A stretch of DNA of 64,000 nt, from contig JADJJU010000009.1 in the NCBI GenBank assembly GCA_016706365.1, positions 206,501 to 270,500 on the forward strand, read 5' to 3'. Shown here one piece after another: positions 37,074 to 46,326 of the stretch (position 1 is the first letter of the stretch; each line of letters begins with the position of its first letter). Both the position numbers and the translations under genes were made by a program. This DNA is from Saprospiraceae bacterium (lineage in GTDB: Bacteria; Bacteroidota; Bacteroidia; Chitinophagales; Saprospiraceae). Below the pieces are notes generated by a model that did no database searches, was not told the DNA's origin, and was given only the letters and a program-made list of their open reading frames with translations.

Positions 37074-37103
37074 TTAGAAAACGCCTGTCCTGAGGTTTAA
37101 AAT

Positions 37104-37754
37104 ATGAATAGCATTCTTGTTCTGCTGCAAAAAGAATTTACGCTGGAATTTCGCCAGAAGTACGCTATTGGAGGAGTATTTCTATATGTATTTTCTACAG
37201 TGTTCATAGTGTATAGTGCTTTTATTCAGATTCCGGTAACTGTCTGGAATGTGCAATTCTGGCTGATTATTCTGTTCGCGGCAGTGAATGCCTTTCTCAA
37301 GAGTTTTGTCTCAGAAAATAATGATAAACAGCTTTATCTATACCAGCTAGTTTCGCCGCTGGCAGTTATTATATCTAAGCTGATTTACAATTTACTGATT
37401 TTGTTGATGATAACGGGATTAGCTTTTCTGGCTTTGGTATTATTGGCAGGTAATCCGGTAAGAGATGCGGGTCTTTTCTTTCTGACCGCTCTGGTGGGGG
37501 CCGCAGGGATTAGCATTGCTTTTACCTTTATCGCTGCAATAGCATCCAAAGGAAGTAATCAGGCTACCTTGATGGCTATTCTTGGTTTTCCTGTAATTAT
37601 TCCGATCTTGCTGACAATCATGAAACTGTCTGCAAATGCGCTGGGTCTAATTCAGGATACTGCTATATTGTCAGATTTGGGTATTTTATTGGGTCTGGAT
37701 GCTTTATTATTGAGCTTGACATTACTTTTATTTCCATTTTTGTGGAAGGATTAA
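37104..37754 (+). CDS. ccmB: Heme exporter membrane subunit CcmB
   Basis: A 216-residue protein with six transmembrane segments, the membrane part of the CcmAB transporter of system I cytochrome c maturation. Starts ILVLLQKEFTLEFRQKYA, as usual in CcmB, and has FLKSFVSENNDKQLYLYQL. No ccmA ATPase gene is adjacent. First of three ccm-type genes here. Confidence 0.88.
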   Translation: MNSILVLLQKEFTLEFRQKYAIGGVFLYVFSTVFIVYSAFIQIPVTVWNVQFWLIILFAAVNAFLKSFVSENNDKQLYLYQLVSPLAVIISKLIYNLLILLMITGLAFLALVLLAGNPVRDAGLFFLTALVGAAGISIAFTFIAAIASKGSNQATLMAILGFPVIIPILLTIMKLSANALGLIQDTAILSDLGILLGLDALLLSLTLLLFPFLWKD

Positions 37755-37764
37755 AATATTACAA

Positions 37765-38820
37765 ATGAGTTCTATAAAAAAGGATTGGTGGAAATGGCTG
37801 GGAGTATTAATCCTGACTCTGGTCATTTTAATAGGTTTACTTGTTCCACTGAATCCAGGAATCACACAAGTAAGCCCCTCAAATGCCGCATCCGGAACGA
37901 CAGTGTCTGTTTCTGCAAATGGCTATAACACTTTTTTTACTTCAGCTAAAAGTATAAGAGCCTGGCTCAAACTCGCTGGCGATCATGCACTTGGAGCAAA
38001 ATCTCAGGAAATTATAAGTGATAATGAAATCATCTTCACATTCGATCTGCCACAATCTCTTCCGGTAGATCAATTGTATGCTGAAACCGCATTGGTCATT
38101 GATTCTGATATTGACGGGGCTTTCGTAAGGCCATTTGCTCTGAGTATCAATCAAAAAGAAGTCAATGTAGAACTGGGAGAACAAGCATGGTCCGTTGATA
38201 AAATCCATGAATTGACAGAAACGAATCATTTCAGATATCCATTCCGCAATATTTTGGTTGAAACTATTCGCAACACTTATTTTCATGTCCCGCTTTGGTT
38301 TGGTATGATACTGCTATTTCTCGGTTCAGTAATTCATTCAATAAAATTCCTGCGAAAGCCTGACGAACTCAGTGATCAGAAAGCTGTTGGCTTTGTAAGT
38401 GCAGGGGTATTATTCGGTATTATGGGTCTTGTTACAGGAGCCATATGGGCAAAATTCCCATGGGGTGCTTTCTGGAGCTGGGATGTGAAGCAAAATATGT
38501 CAGCCATTTGTATGTTGATTTACGCTGCTTATTTTGTCCTTAGACAATCCATGACAGACCAGGATCGGCGTGCACGCGTTTCAGCAGTATACAATTTATT
38601 TGCTTTCATGGCTATGATTCCGCTGTTATTTGTGATTCCAAGACTAACTGAATCTCTTCACCCGGGAAATGGGGGAAATCCTGCTTTAGGAGGTGAAGAT
38701 CTGGACAACACCATGAGAATGATATTTTATCCTGCGATAATAGGATGGACACTCCTGGGCGTGTGGATGGCACAGTTAAAATGGAGAACATTGAGAATTG
38801 AGTCCAGATTGAGGGAATAA
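37765..38820 (+). CDS. ccmC: Cytochrome c biogenesis protein CcmC/CcsA
   Basis: A 351-residue heme-handling membrane protein. The N-terminal helix (about 11-30) is followed by an approximately 140-residue extracytoplasmic domain, then five helices with the heme-binding motif WGAFWSWDVKQ (about 232-242). The long periplasmic insertion after helix 1 is larger than in proteobacterial CcmC but common in Bacteroidota. Lies between ccmB and a ccmD-like gene. Confidence 0.9.
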   Translation: MSSIKKDWWKWLGVLILTLVILIGLLVPLNPGITQVSPSNAASGTTVSVSANGYNTFFTSAKSIRAWLKLAGDHALGAKSQEIISDNEIIFTFDLPQSLPVDQLYAETALVIDSDIDGAFVRPFALSINQKEVNVELGEQAWSVDKIHELTETNHFRYPFRNILVETIRNTYFHVPLWFGMILLFLGSVIHSIKFLRKPDELSDQKAVGFVSAGVLFGIMGLVTGAIWAKFPWGAFWSWDVKQNMSAICMLIYAAYFVLRQSMTDQDRRARVSAVYNLFAFMAMIPLLFVIPRLTESLHPGNGGNPALGGEDLDNTMRMIFYPAIIGWTLLGVWMAQLKWRTLRIESRLRE

Positions 38821-38894
38821 TTATTAAGATATTGCCACAATAATATTTGGTAAGTTTAATTTTTTGAACGAGTTTTGGCACCGATTTAAGCAAT

Positions 38895-39104
38895 ATGAAA
38901 AAAAGATTATTTGGTTTAGCTGCTTTTCTACTCTATACCCTGCCGATGATGGCTCAGGGAAGTACAGATGACTTTTTCAGAAGTACCGGAAAATTATACG
39001 TAGTAGTTGCAGCTATACTTGCCATCTTTATTGGCATCGTTATTTACTTGTATAATTTGGATCGTAAAATCAAAAATTTAGAAAAACAAATCAAGAATGA
39101 GTAA
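38895..39104 (+). CDS. ccmD: CcmD-like small membrane protein
   Basis: A 69-residue protein with a signal-like N-terminus, one central transmembrane helix (VVVAAILAIFIGIVIYLYNL) and a C-terminal basic coiled stretch (KIKNLEKQIKNE), the pattern of CcmD-like heme chaperone adaptors. Position after ccmC supports the call. Its end overlaps the dehydrogenase start by eight bases. Confidence 0.8.
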   Translation: MKKRLFGLAAFLLYTLPMMAQGSTDDFFRSTGKLYVVVAAILAIFIGIVIYLYNLDRKIKNLEKQIKNE

Positions 39105-40515
39105 TCAGGTCCCTTCGTTTTTTGAAAGTGTTCAGCGCAACTTCGATAAAGCTGCCAAACACACCGGATTGCCTAAAGGTCTTCTGGAGCAAATTAAAGT
39201 TTGTAATGCTGTGTATCAGATGCGTTTTCCCGTAAAAATTGGAAACGATTATCAGGTTATAGAAGCTTACAGAGTTCAGCATAGCCATCACCGGCTGCCT
39301 ACCAAAGGTGGTATTCGTTATAGCATGCACGTTAATCAGGATGAAGTGATGGCCTTAGCCGCACTTATGACATACAAGTGTGCTATTGTAGATGTTCCTT
39401 TTGGAGGTGCAAAAGGAGGTCTTAAAATTTCTCCAAGAGATTATACACCTAAGCAACTGGAAAAAATCACAAGAAGATACACCGCGGAATTAATCAGAAA
39501 GAACTTCATAGGCCCGGGTATAGATGTGCCAGCACCGGATTACGGAACAGGAGCAAGAGAAATGGCATGGATCGCTGATACTTATCAGACCATGAGACAT
39601 GGTGAAATAGATGGCGCAGCTTGTGTAACAGGCAAACCAGTTTCTCAAAATGGTATCAGAGGAAGAGAGGAAGCAACCGGTAGAGGAGTGTATTATGGCA
39701 TTCGTGAATTTTTTAGCTTCAAAGAGGACTTGAAACCACTTGGTTTGACTCCCGGCTTGGCAGGAAAGACAATGGTAATTCAGGGTCTTGGAAATGTGGG
39801 AAGCTTCACCGGAACCATTTCTCAAAAAGAAGGGGATGTCAAGGTTATAGCTGTCGCAGAATATGAAGGAGCAGTGTATAGTGAAAATGGCATCGACGTT
39901 GAAAAGCTTCTGAAATTCAGAAAGGACACTGGATCTATAGTGGGCTTTCCGGGTACTAAGACATTACCAAAAAGAGAAGATGCACTGGAACTGGAATGCG
40001 ATATACTTGTCCCAGCTGCTCTGGAAAATGTAATTCATGCAGGAAATGCAGACAGAATTAAGGCAAAAATAATAGGAGAAGCAGCAAATGGTCCTATTTC
40101 TGCGGATGCTGAAGAAATATTATTGAAGAAAGGAATTGTGATTATCCCGGATATGTATTTGAATGCAGGTGGTGTAACAGTTTCTTACTTTGAGTGGTTG
40201 AAAAACCTGTCACACATGCGTTTTGGTAGAATGGAAAAACGATTCAACCACAATACTTACGACAACCTTGTGAACATGGTAGAGGGCATGACAGGTAAAA
40301 CTGTTGGTGTTCAGGAAAGAATATTCCTTACAAGAGGTGCTGATGAGGTGGATTTGGTTCGTTCCGGACTGGAAGAAACGATGGTGACTGCTTATCAACA
40401 AATCAGGGAAGTAAGCAAGCGCAAGAAGGGTATCAATGACTTCAGAACTGCTGCATTTGTAAGCGCATTGAATAAGATTGCGAGTGACTATATGACTTTA
40501 GGAATATTCCCATAG
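39097..40515 (+). CDS. gdhA: Glutamate dehydrogenase (Glu/Leu/Phe/Val family)
   Basis: Oxidative deamination of glutamate or reverse amination. The 472-residue protein shows HRLPTKGGIRYS, the catalytic Lys in ALMTYKCAIVDVPFGGAKGG, GIDVPAPDYGTGAREM, the NAD(P) loop QGLGNVGS and NAGGVTVSYFEWLKN. The dinucleotide loop GLGNVG matches this family. A terminator follows, and the Lrp-family gene beyond it is a candidate regulator. Confidence 0.95.
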   Translation: MSNQVPSFFESVQRNFDKAAKHTGLPKGLLEQIKVCNAVYQMRFPVKIGNDYQVIEAYRVQHSHHRLPTKGGIRYSMHVNQDEVMALAALMTYKCAIVDVPFGGAKGGLKISPRDYTPKQLEKITRRYTAELIRKNFIGPGIDVPAPDYGTGAREMAWIADTYQTMRHGEIDGAACVTGKPVSQNGIRGREEATGRGVYYGIREFFSFKEDLKPLGLTPGLAGKTMVIQGLGNVGSFTGTISQKEGDVKVIAVAEYEGAVYSENGIDVEKLLKFRKDTGSIVGFPGTKTLPKREDALELECDILVPAALENVIHAGNADRIKAKIIGEAANGPISADAEEILLKKGIVIIPDMYLNAGGVTVSYFEWLKNLSHMRFGRMEKRFNHNTYDNLVNMVEGMTGKTVGVQERIFLTRGADEVDLVRSGLEETMVTAYQQIREVSKRKKGINDFRTAAFVSALNKIASDYMTLGIFP

Positions 40516-40539
40516 ATAATTTGGCATTAACATTTTCTT

Positions 40540-40568
40540 AAGGGTGTCCTTGTGGCACCCTTATTTGT
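40540..40568 (+). terminator. Intrinsic terminator of gdhA
   Basis: AAGGGTG (40540-40546) pairs with CACCCTT (40556-40562), extended by CC/GG inside, followed by ATTTGTTT. It lies 24 bases behind the gdhA stop. Confidence 0.8.
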
Positions 40569-40679
40569 TTGTTCCCTTTTGAAAATAATTTCTGCATCAT
40601 ATTTCTTATCTTCGGAATATTATATTTTCTTTGTAGGGGCGTTTGGCAAATTTTTTACAATAAATTAATATTTGGTGAC

Positions 40680-41156
40680 ATGGCTGATAATAAAATGGAC
40701 AAAATCGATCTTGCCATATTAAAAATACTTCAGGAAAACAGCAAGATTACAAATTTGGATTTATCCAAAAAAATCGGGCTGTCTCCTGCGCCAACACTGG
40801 AAAGAGTTAAAAAATTGGAGCAAACCGGAATAGTTGAAAGCTATCATGCTCAAGTCAATGCTCAGAGCATTGGTCTGAATGTAAAAACTTTTGTTCTTGT
40901 CTCTCTAGCCTGGCAGATGGAAAATGCATTGGACAAATTTCTTGATAAAGTGCGCGAAATTCCTGAAATCGTAGAATGCTATATCATCACAGGTGAAGCA
41001 GACTTCCTTATGAAGATCATCACAAAGGATATTCCTTCCTACGAGCATATCCTTTTCAAGACGCTTTCACAAATCGAAGAAATCGAGCGTCTTAAGACTT
41101 TGATGACATTGTCCACCGTCAAAGAGTCCAAAATCCTTCCTTACGGTTATGAGTAG
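40680..41156 (+). CDS. Lrp/AsnC family transcriptional regulator
   Basis: A 158-residue regulator: N-terminal winged helix (MDKIDLAILKILQENSKITNLDLSKKIGLSPAPTLERVKKL region, about 6-45) and a C-terminal RAM/AsnC ligand domain (about 75-150, with ITGEADFLMKI). The ATG at 40680 is preferred over one at 40569, which would add a hydrophobic, unrelated segment. Proximity to glutamate dehydrogenase suggests an amino-acid-responsive switch, inferred from context. Confidence 0.93.
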   Translation: MADNKMDKIDLAILKILQENSKITNLDLSKKIGLSPAPTLERVKKLEQTGIVESYHAQVNAQSIGLNVKTFVLVSLAWQMENALDKFLDKVREIPEIVECYIITGEADFLMKIITKDIPSYEHILFKTLSQIEEIERLKTLMTLSTVKESKILPYGYE

Positions 41157-41633
41157 GTTTTTTTGAAAGTTGTTTCCTTTCATATTGTCAGCTAATCAAT
41201 TATAAAACCGAAAGCTGTAATTGAAGTTGCCACATCCCGCCTTAGAGAATAATCCGTAAAAAATGGTTTTGAGTGAAGCGACCAAGGCTGTCACTGTGTG
41301 AGCATTAGGTGAAGCCAAGCAGATATAGAGATGGCCTATAATCATTAAGCAGGAATAAGGGATGCAAAAGGCGAGTTTGACAGACTAAGCGAAAGGAAAA
41401 CGCATTTTTAGGATTAGGTTCTACAGCGGGAATGGTTTTTGTTTACTTTTTGCCATCTCAAAAAGTAAAAGCCCAGCCGGCTTGAGGCGAATTAGAAGTA
41501 ATAAATTCCAATAATTTGAATTAATACACGAAAACTTGCATTGTTTGAAAATTGAATAATTACCAAGTTTTATAAAATTCAAAATGTAAATTGATATCAG
41601 TCATTTTAAGAAGACTATAATTACCACTTTCCA
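41157..41633. other. 477-base spacer with degenerate element and hairpin
   Basis: No intact gene. Forward translation gives fragments such as LGSTAGMVFVYFLPSQKVKAQPA, interrupted by stops, which I associate with a degenerate element common in Bacteroidota spacers (memory, unverified). A perfect 11-bp hairpin TTTACTTTTTG-CCATCT-CAAAAAGTAAA occupies 41442-41469. Confidence 0.45.
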
Positions 41634-42452
41634 ATGTTGACCTACAAAACCTTGACCTGGTCTTTGGAACATCCTTCAGGGATTCAGTCCTATTTATTTG
41701 GTACGATGCATGTTCAGGATGCGAGGATCTACTCAAAGATTGAGGGAATACTGCCTCTGATTGAGTCATGCGATGTGTATGCAGCCGAAATGCACCTTGA
41801 AGATGCTGCTCAATTCATTCCCAATGCAGGTGATAGTGAAGATGAAGATGTAGCTGAACGTTACTCGGATCATCAGTGGGAAAGAATTGTCAAAGCCACA
41901 AAAAAGCATTTTTCTATAAATATTGATCCATATAGAAATATGCCTTCCATTTTCGTCATCCAGATGATTACCATGTCTATCATGGGCAAAGAACATGCTC
42001 AGAGTCTGGATCAGTTTTTATGGAATCACGCTCAGCATCATGGAAAGGAAATGAAAGGACTCGAGACAGTACATGAGCAAATGGATTTACTGGGAATCAT
42101 GAGCACTACGGAGCGCACTCAGGACCTGAAAACCATGAGCAGAAATTTCTCCCGCCTTAAGAACCAAATCCACAATCTGATTGAGCGTTATATGGACGAA
42201 GATCTTATGGGCTTGTATCACCAGAGTCGCATGAGCCTCGGCGCTGCCCGCAAATGGATGGTCAATCACCGCAATCCTATCATGGCAGAGCGATTGGATC
42301 AAATGGCATCTGTAAATTCAGTCTTTGCAGCTGTAGGAGCAGCACATTTGCCAGGAAAATTTGGCTTATTGAGGCTTATGAAGCATAAAGGGTATAAGGT
42401 GGTACCTTTGAGTTTGGTGGGTTCGGAGGTGATTGATGTGGAAGTGGAGTGA
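41634..42452 (+). CDS. TraB/GumN family protein
   Basis: A 272-residue protein of the TraB/GumN superfamily (a proposed EreA/ChaN-like metalloprotease or erythromycin-esterase-like fold). N-terminal SYLFGTMHVQD contains the first metal motif (GTMH), and AAVGAAHLPGKFG near the C-terminus the second (GAAH). No signal peptide is seen, so it is probably cytoplasmic. The function of most members is unknown. Confidence 0.85.
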   Translation: MLTYKTLTWSLEHPSGIQSYLFGTMHVQDARIYSKIEGILPLIESCDVYAAEMHLEDAAQFIPNAGDSEDEDVAERYSDHQWERIVKATKKHFSINIDPYRNMPSIFVIQMITMSIMGKEHAQSLDQFLWNHAQHHGKEMKGLETVHEQMDLLGIMSTTERTQDLKTMSRNFSRLKNQIHNLIERYMDEDLMGLYHQSRMSLGAARKWMVNHRNPIMAERLDQMASVNSVFAAVGAAHLPGKFGLLRLMKHKGYKVVPLSLVGSEVIDVEVE

Positions 42453-42499
42453 GGGAGGAAATTTTCATCATTTATTAATTTTCTAGGGAATAAATGAAG

Positions 42500-42560
42500 T
42501 CAAAAGATTTCAGATTTCAGTGGTTTCAGAAATCAGATTTCAGATTTAAGAACAGCCATG
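42500..42560 (+). repeat. GATTTCA-type repeats followed by AACAGCC
   Basis: After the TraB/GumN stop, several CAGATTTCA units (about 42505-42549) lead to AACAGCC at 42551-42557. Same order (stop, period-7 units, AACAGCC) as other spacers. The following 42561-42700 shows no gene. Confidence 0.7.
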
Positions 42561-42708
42561 TGAATAACAACTTTGAATCAAGCATAAGATTGAATGGCTA
42601 TATATATCTAATTTCTCTCCACTCTTATCCCCGATGGTCGAAGTCTATTACTTCGATCCCATATTTTATGAATTTTTAATTCATCGAATACTATTTAATT
42701 TTTTTCAT

Positions 42709-42858
42709 AGAATTGCTGTTCCATCTCATCTCTCATATCCGGCTGTTTCACTTTCAACTTTCAACTTTCAACTTTCAGCTGTTCACCCATTCATAACTCA
42801 TAACCCATAACTCTTACCTGGCTGTTCCATCTTATCTCTTATCTCTCATATCTTATAT
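42709..42858 (-). repeat. GGCTGTT copies separated by heptamer arrays
   Basis: Behind the aldehyde dehydrogenase stop (that gene runs leftwards). GGCTGTT at 42741-42747 and 42820-42826, variants at 42714-42720 and 42777-42783. CTTTCAA heptamers (42751-42778), ACTCATA/CCCATAA units (42791-42812) and CTCTTAT units (42831-42858) lie between them. No gene. Confidence 0.75.
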
Positions 42859-44262
42859 CTACCGCGATAACCACAACGCCCACTTCTCCAACTTCCTCAT
42901 CGTATTCTTGTAAGGTGCATAAAGCAAATCCGAATCCAGCTTCAAACTCTTATTCAACACCGGCTTCATGTGAGAGAAAGTCTCGAATCCGAATTTACCG
43001 TGATAACTCCCCATACCGCTATTGCCTACTCCTCCGAATGGAAGAGTTGTAGTGGCTACTTGCAGAAGCGTGTTATTGATGGCCAATGATCCACTGTAAG
43101 TACTTTCTTCTACTTTCTCCTGAACTGCTTTATCATTAGAGTAAAGATATAAAGCCAGCGGTTTTTCTCTTTTGAGGATGAAATTTATGGCTTCTTCAAT
43201 AATGTCATATGTGAGGATTGGCATTAATGGTCCAAAGATTTCTTCCTGCATAGCCGGATGATTTTCATCTGCATCGATCAAAGTGATGTCAATGAATTTT
43301 TGTGAACGATCGGTTTTGCCACCGGATAGTATATTACCGCTAATCATTCCGGCAATTCTGTCAAAGTTTTTCTCATTGATGATTCTGCCAAAATCAGGAC
43401 TTTGAATCGTGTCTTCTCCGTATGCCTTGTTTTTGAATTCTATGAATTTGCTGACAAAAGCATCTTTCACTTTTTTCTGGACAAGCACATAATCAATTCC
43501 TATGCAAGTCTGACCGGCATTGAAGCATTTACCCCAAAGTATTCTGTTCATGATGGCATCCATGTTCACGTCATCATGAACGATGCAAGGGCTTTTACCT
43601 CCCAATTCCAATGTGACCGGAATCAGATTTTTTGCAGCCTCCTGCATGATGATTTTACCAACAGCAGGACTTCCTGTGAAACAGATATAATCCGGCGCGG
43701 AATGAATCAGGTTCATAGTCACATCCTTATCTCCCGTAATCACGTGAAATAGTTCAGGTGGAAATGTCTTATTTATCATTTCTCTGAGAACTGCCTCTGC
43801 ATATCCTCCAATTTCTGATGGCTTTAAAATGACGGCATTTCCTGCAGCAATAGCACCAACGATAGGACTCAATGAAAGCTGTACCGGATAATTCCATGGC
43901 GATATGACCAGTACTGAACCATATGGCTGAGGAATCAAATGTGCTCTTCCGGGAATCAACAGCCATGGCAGAGAAACTCTTTTCTTTTTGGCCCATTTAC
44001 TGATATTCCTTATAGCATGGTCAATTTCATTGTACATGTAGAGGATTTCCGAGGCATAAGCTTCCAATGAAGGTCTTCCCATATCTTTTGCAACTGCTTC
44101 AATGATGGCTTCTTCATAGGATTTAATGGCATCCCGAAGAGTTTGTAAAACACGTTTTCTTTCTTCGATGGATCTTAATCCTCCGCTATGAATATATTTT
44201 CTCTGTTTTTCAATCAATTCCTTGTTTGAAATTTGAGAAGTCGCACTTGTCATTGTTTCCAT
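42859..44262 (-). CDS. Aldehyde dehydrogenase (class 3-like)
   Basis: A 467-residue NAD(P)-dependent aldehyde dehydrogenase. Catalytic Cys253 lies in GQTCIG and the general base Glu219 in TLELGGKSP; the nucleotide pocket includes VISPWNYP and LKPSE, and FTGSPAVGK is present. The hydrophobic/basic C-terminal tail (YKNTMRKLEKWALWLSR) is like membrane-associated class 3/fatty aldehyde dehydrogenases. Divergent from the adenine deaminase gene. Confidence 0.93.
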   Translation of the reverse strand: METMTSATSQISNKELIEKQRKYIHSGGLRSIEERKRVLQTLRDAIKSYEEAIIEAVAKDMGRPSLEAYASEILYMYNEIDHAIRNISKWAKKKRVSLPWLLIPGRAHLIPQPYGSVLVISPWNYPVQLSLSPIVGAIAAGNAVILKPSEIGGYAEAVLREMINKTFPPELFHVITGDKDVTMNLIHSAPDYICFTGSPAVGKIIMQEAAKNLIPVTLELGGKSPCIVHDDVNMDAIMNRILWGKCFNAGQTCIGIDYVLVQKKVKDAFVSKFIEFKNKAYGEDTIQSPDFGRIINEKNFDRIAGMISGNILSGGKTDRSQKFIDITLIDADENHPAMQEEIFGPLMPILTYDIIEEAINFILKREKPLALYLYSNDKAVQEKVEESTYSGSLAINNTLLQVATTTLPFGGVGNSGMGSYHGKFGFETFSHMKPVLNKSLKLDSDLLYAPYKNTMRKLEKWALWLSR

Positions 44263-44371
44263 TTTGTGTATTTTACCTTCTCATATAAATGCTGAAATCC
44301 CTTATTAGTTTTCGCTCTGGGACCCATTGACTCTGAAATATAAAGATAATTCTATATAAACCACTTTGAAT

Positions 44372-46015
44372 ATGCGCACAGAAGAATTTGAATTGAAAGC
44401 AAATATCGTAGACCTGCACAAAAGGAGCATTTATCCTGCAATCATCTCTGTCAAAGGAGACAGGATAGCGTCCGTTCAACCTATTGAGTCGACTGAAGCT
44501 TTACCTTATGTTTTACCCGGATTCGTTGACGCCCATATTCATATCGAGAGTTCTATGCTTCCTCCGGCAGAATTTGCACGAATCGCATTGACTCATGGGA
44601 CTGTAGCCACAGTTTCTGATCCTCATGAGATTGCCAATGTGCTGGGAGTAGAGGGAGTTAGGTTTATGCTGGAAGATGCAGCAAAGTCTCCGCTTCATTT
44701 TTGTTTCGGAGCGCCATCCTGTGTACCGGCAACTTCCTTTGAGACTGCAGGGGCAGAGATATTGGCAGATGAAATCGCATATATGTTTGATGAATTGGGA
44801 TTGACTTATCTTTCAGAAGTCATGAATTATCCGGGTGTTTTATTCAATGACCCTATAGTGATAGCCAAGTTGCAGGAAGCTAAAAAACGAAATCTCCCTA
44901 TAGACGGACACGCTCCGGGATTGAAAGGGGAGAAGGCGGCCCAATATGCAGCTGCAGGCATTTCTACAGATCATGAATGCTTTACAATGGAAGAAGCGCT
45001 GGATAAGATTGCAGCCGGTATGAAAATCATCATCAGAGAGGGGAGTGCTGCCAAAAATTATCCTGCATTGCATGGTCTCATCGGAAAATACCCTGACAAA
45101 GTGATGTTTTGCTCAGATGACAAGCATCCGGATGATCTGATACTGGGACATATCAATAAACTGGTAAAAAGAGCATTGAAAGATGGATACGAATTAATGG
45201 ATATACTAAATATTGCCTGTAAAAATCCTGTAGAGCATTATCGATTGCCCATTGGACTATTGAGAGAAGGGGAGTATGCTGACTTTATTGCAGTGGATAA
45301 TTTTGCTGATTTCACAATTACGGATGTATGGATCAAGGGAAAACAGATTGTTCAGAGTGGTAGAACAGAAATTGAATATCAGGCTACTTCTACTCCAAAT
45401 GTTTTTGTCAAAAATGAAGTAAAAGAATCTGATATTCAAATCTCGCAAACAAAGGAATTTCTTCGAGTCATAGAAGCTATCAATGGAGAGTTGATCACCG
45501 GATTAAAAATCATGAAAGGAAAAGTTCAGGATGGTTTTTGGGTGCAGGATACAGAACAGGATATTCTGAAAATTGTGGTAGTAAATCGCTACAATCAAGC
45601 CGCGCCGGCAGTTGGATTCATAAATGGTTTTGGATTGAATTATGGAGCCATAGCTTCTTCAGTTGCTCATGATTGTCACAACATCATTGCAGTTGGGGCC
45701 AATGATGAGGCCATTTGTGCAGCCATTGAGGTGATTCAGCAAAATCAGGGAGGCGTCAGTGTGGTGGATGAAAATGGAATCGCGGATATTTTGCCTTTGC
45801 CGATAGCAGGAATTATGTCTCACCTCAAAGCGGAAGATGTAGCAGCAGCTTACCAAAGACTGGATCAAACCGCAAAAGAATTAGGTTCTAAATTGAGTGC
45901 TCCCTATATGTCTCTTTCCTTCATGGGATTGCTGGTGATTCCGGCGTTGAAGATGAGCGATCTTGGGTTATTTGATGGGGCGGCGTTTCAGTTTGTGGAG
46001 GTGGAATGTGACTGA
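44372..46015 (+). CDS. ade: Adenine deaminase
   Basis: Converts adenine to hypoxanthine; amidohydrolase family. About 547 residues with GFVDAHIHIESSMLPP (metal ligands), HGTVATVSDPHEIANVLG, a central DGHAPGLKG and CSDDKHPDDL. The C-terminal domain (about 380-547) has SSVAHDCHNIIAVGAND, characteristic of the Ade family. The ATG at 44372 is chosen; an in-frame TTG lies two codons earlier. Salvage partner for the nucleoside phosphorylase seen at 21 kb. Confidence 0.95.
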   Translation: MRTEEFELKANIVDLHKRSIYPAIISVKGDRIASVQPIESTEALPYVLPGFVDAHIHIESSMLPPAEFARIALTHGTVATVSDPHEIANVLGVEGVRFMLEDAAKSPLHFCFGAPSCVPATSFETAGAEILADEIAYMFDELGLTYLSEVMNYPGVLFNDPIVIAKLQEAKKRNLPIDGHAPGLKGEKAAQYAAAGISTDHECFTMEEALDKIAAGMKIIIREGSAAKNYPALHGLIGKYPDKVMFCSDDKHPDDLILGHINKLVKRALKDGYELMDILNIACKNPVEHYRLPIGLLREGEYADFIAVDNFADFTITDVWIKGKQIVQSGRTEIEYQATSTPNVFVKNEVKESDIQISQTKEFLRVIEAINGELITGLKIMKGKVQDGFWVQDTEQDILKIVVVNRYNQAAPAVGFINGFGLNYGAIASSVAHDCHNIIAVGANDEAICAAIEVIQQNQGGVSVVDENGIADILPLPIAGIMSHLKAEDVAAAYQRLDQTAKELGSKLSAPYMSLSFMGLLVIPALKMSDLGLFDGAAFQFVEVECD

Positions 46016-46021
46016 ACTGCT

Positions 46022-46290
46022 GCTACTAGCTTCTAGCTTCTAGCCTCTAGCAAACAGCCGGGAAAGAAGCTACAAGTTGCAAGCCTCATGCCTCAAGGAA
46101 CAGCCAGGTGTGGGAGTTCAAGGTGATGGTGTGAAACCTATCCCGACCTTTCCGGAGTACAGCCCTTAAGTAAGTTGCACAACTCCCCTCTCTTTCCAAG
46201 TGAGGGGTTGGGGGTGAGTTTAGCCCCGGGAAATTGAGAGACTTGGGGATGCACTGTGAAAGAGCAGCCGAAACAGCCGGGCGTGGGAGT
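46022..46290 (+). repeat. TAGCTTC repeats, AACAGCC copies and GAGGGG hairpin
   Basis: After the adenine deaminase stop: TAGCTTC heptamers (46026-46050), AACAGCC (46053-46059), GCAAGCCTCA-like units, AACAGCC (46099-46105), and a third AACAGCC (46272-46278). A CCCCTC/GAGGGG hairpin (46185-46207) followed by GGGGGTGAG resembles a REP-like element. No gene in 46016-46326. Confidence 0.7.
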
Positions 46291-46326
46291 TCAGAGTGTT
46301 CAAAATATTCTCAAAAGATCTCTTCA

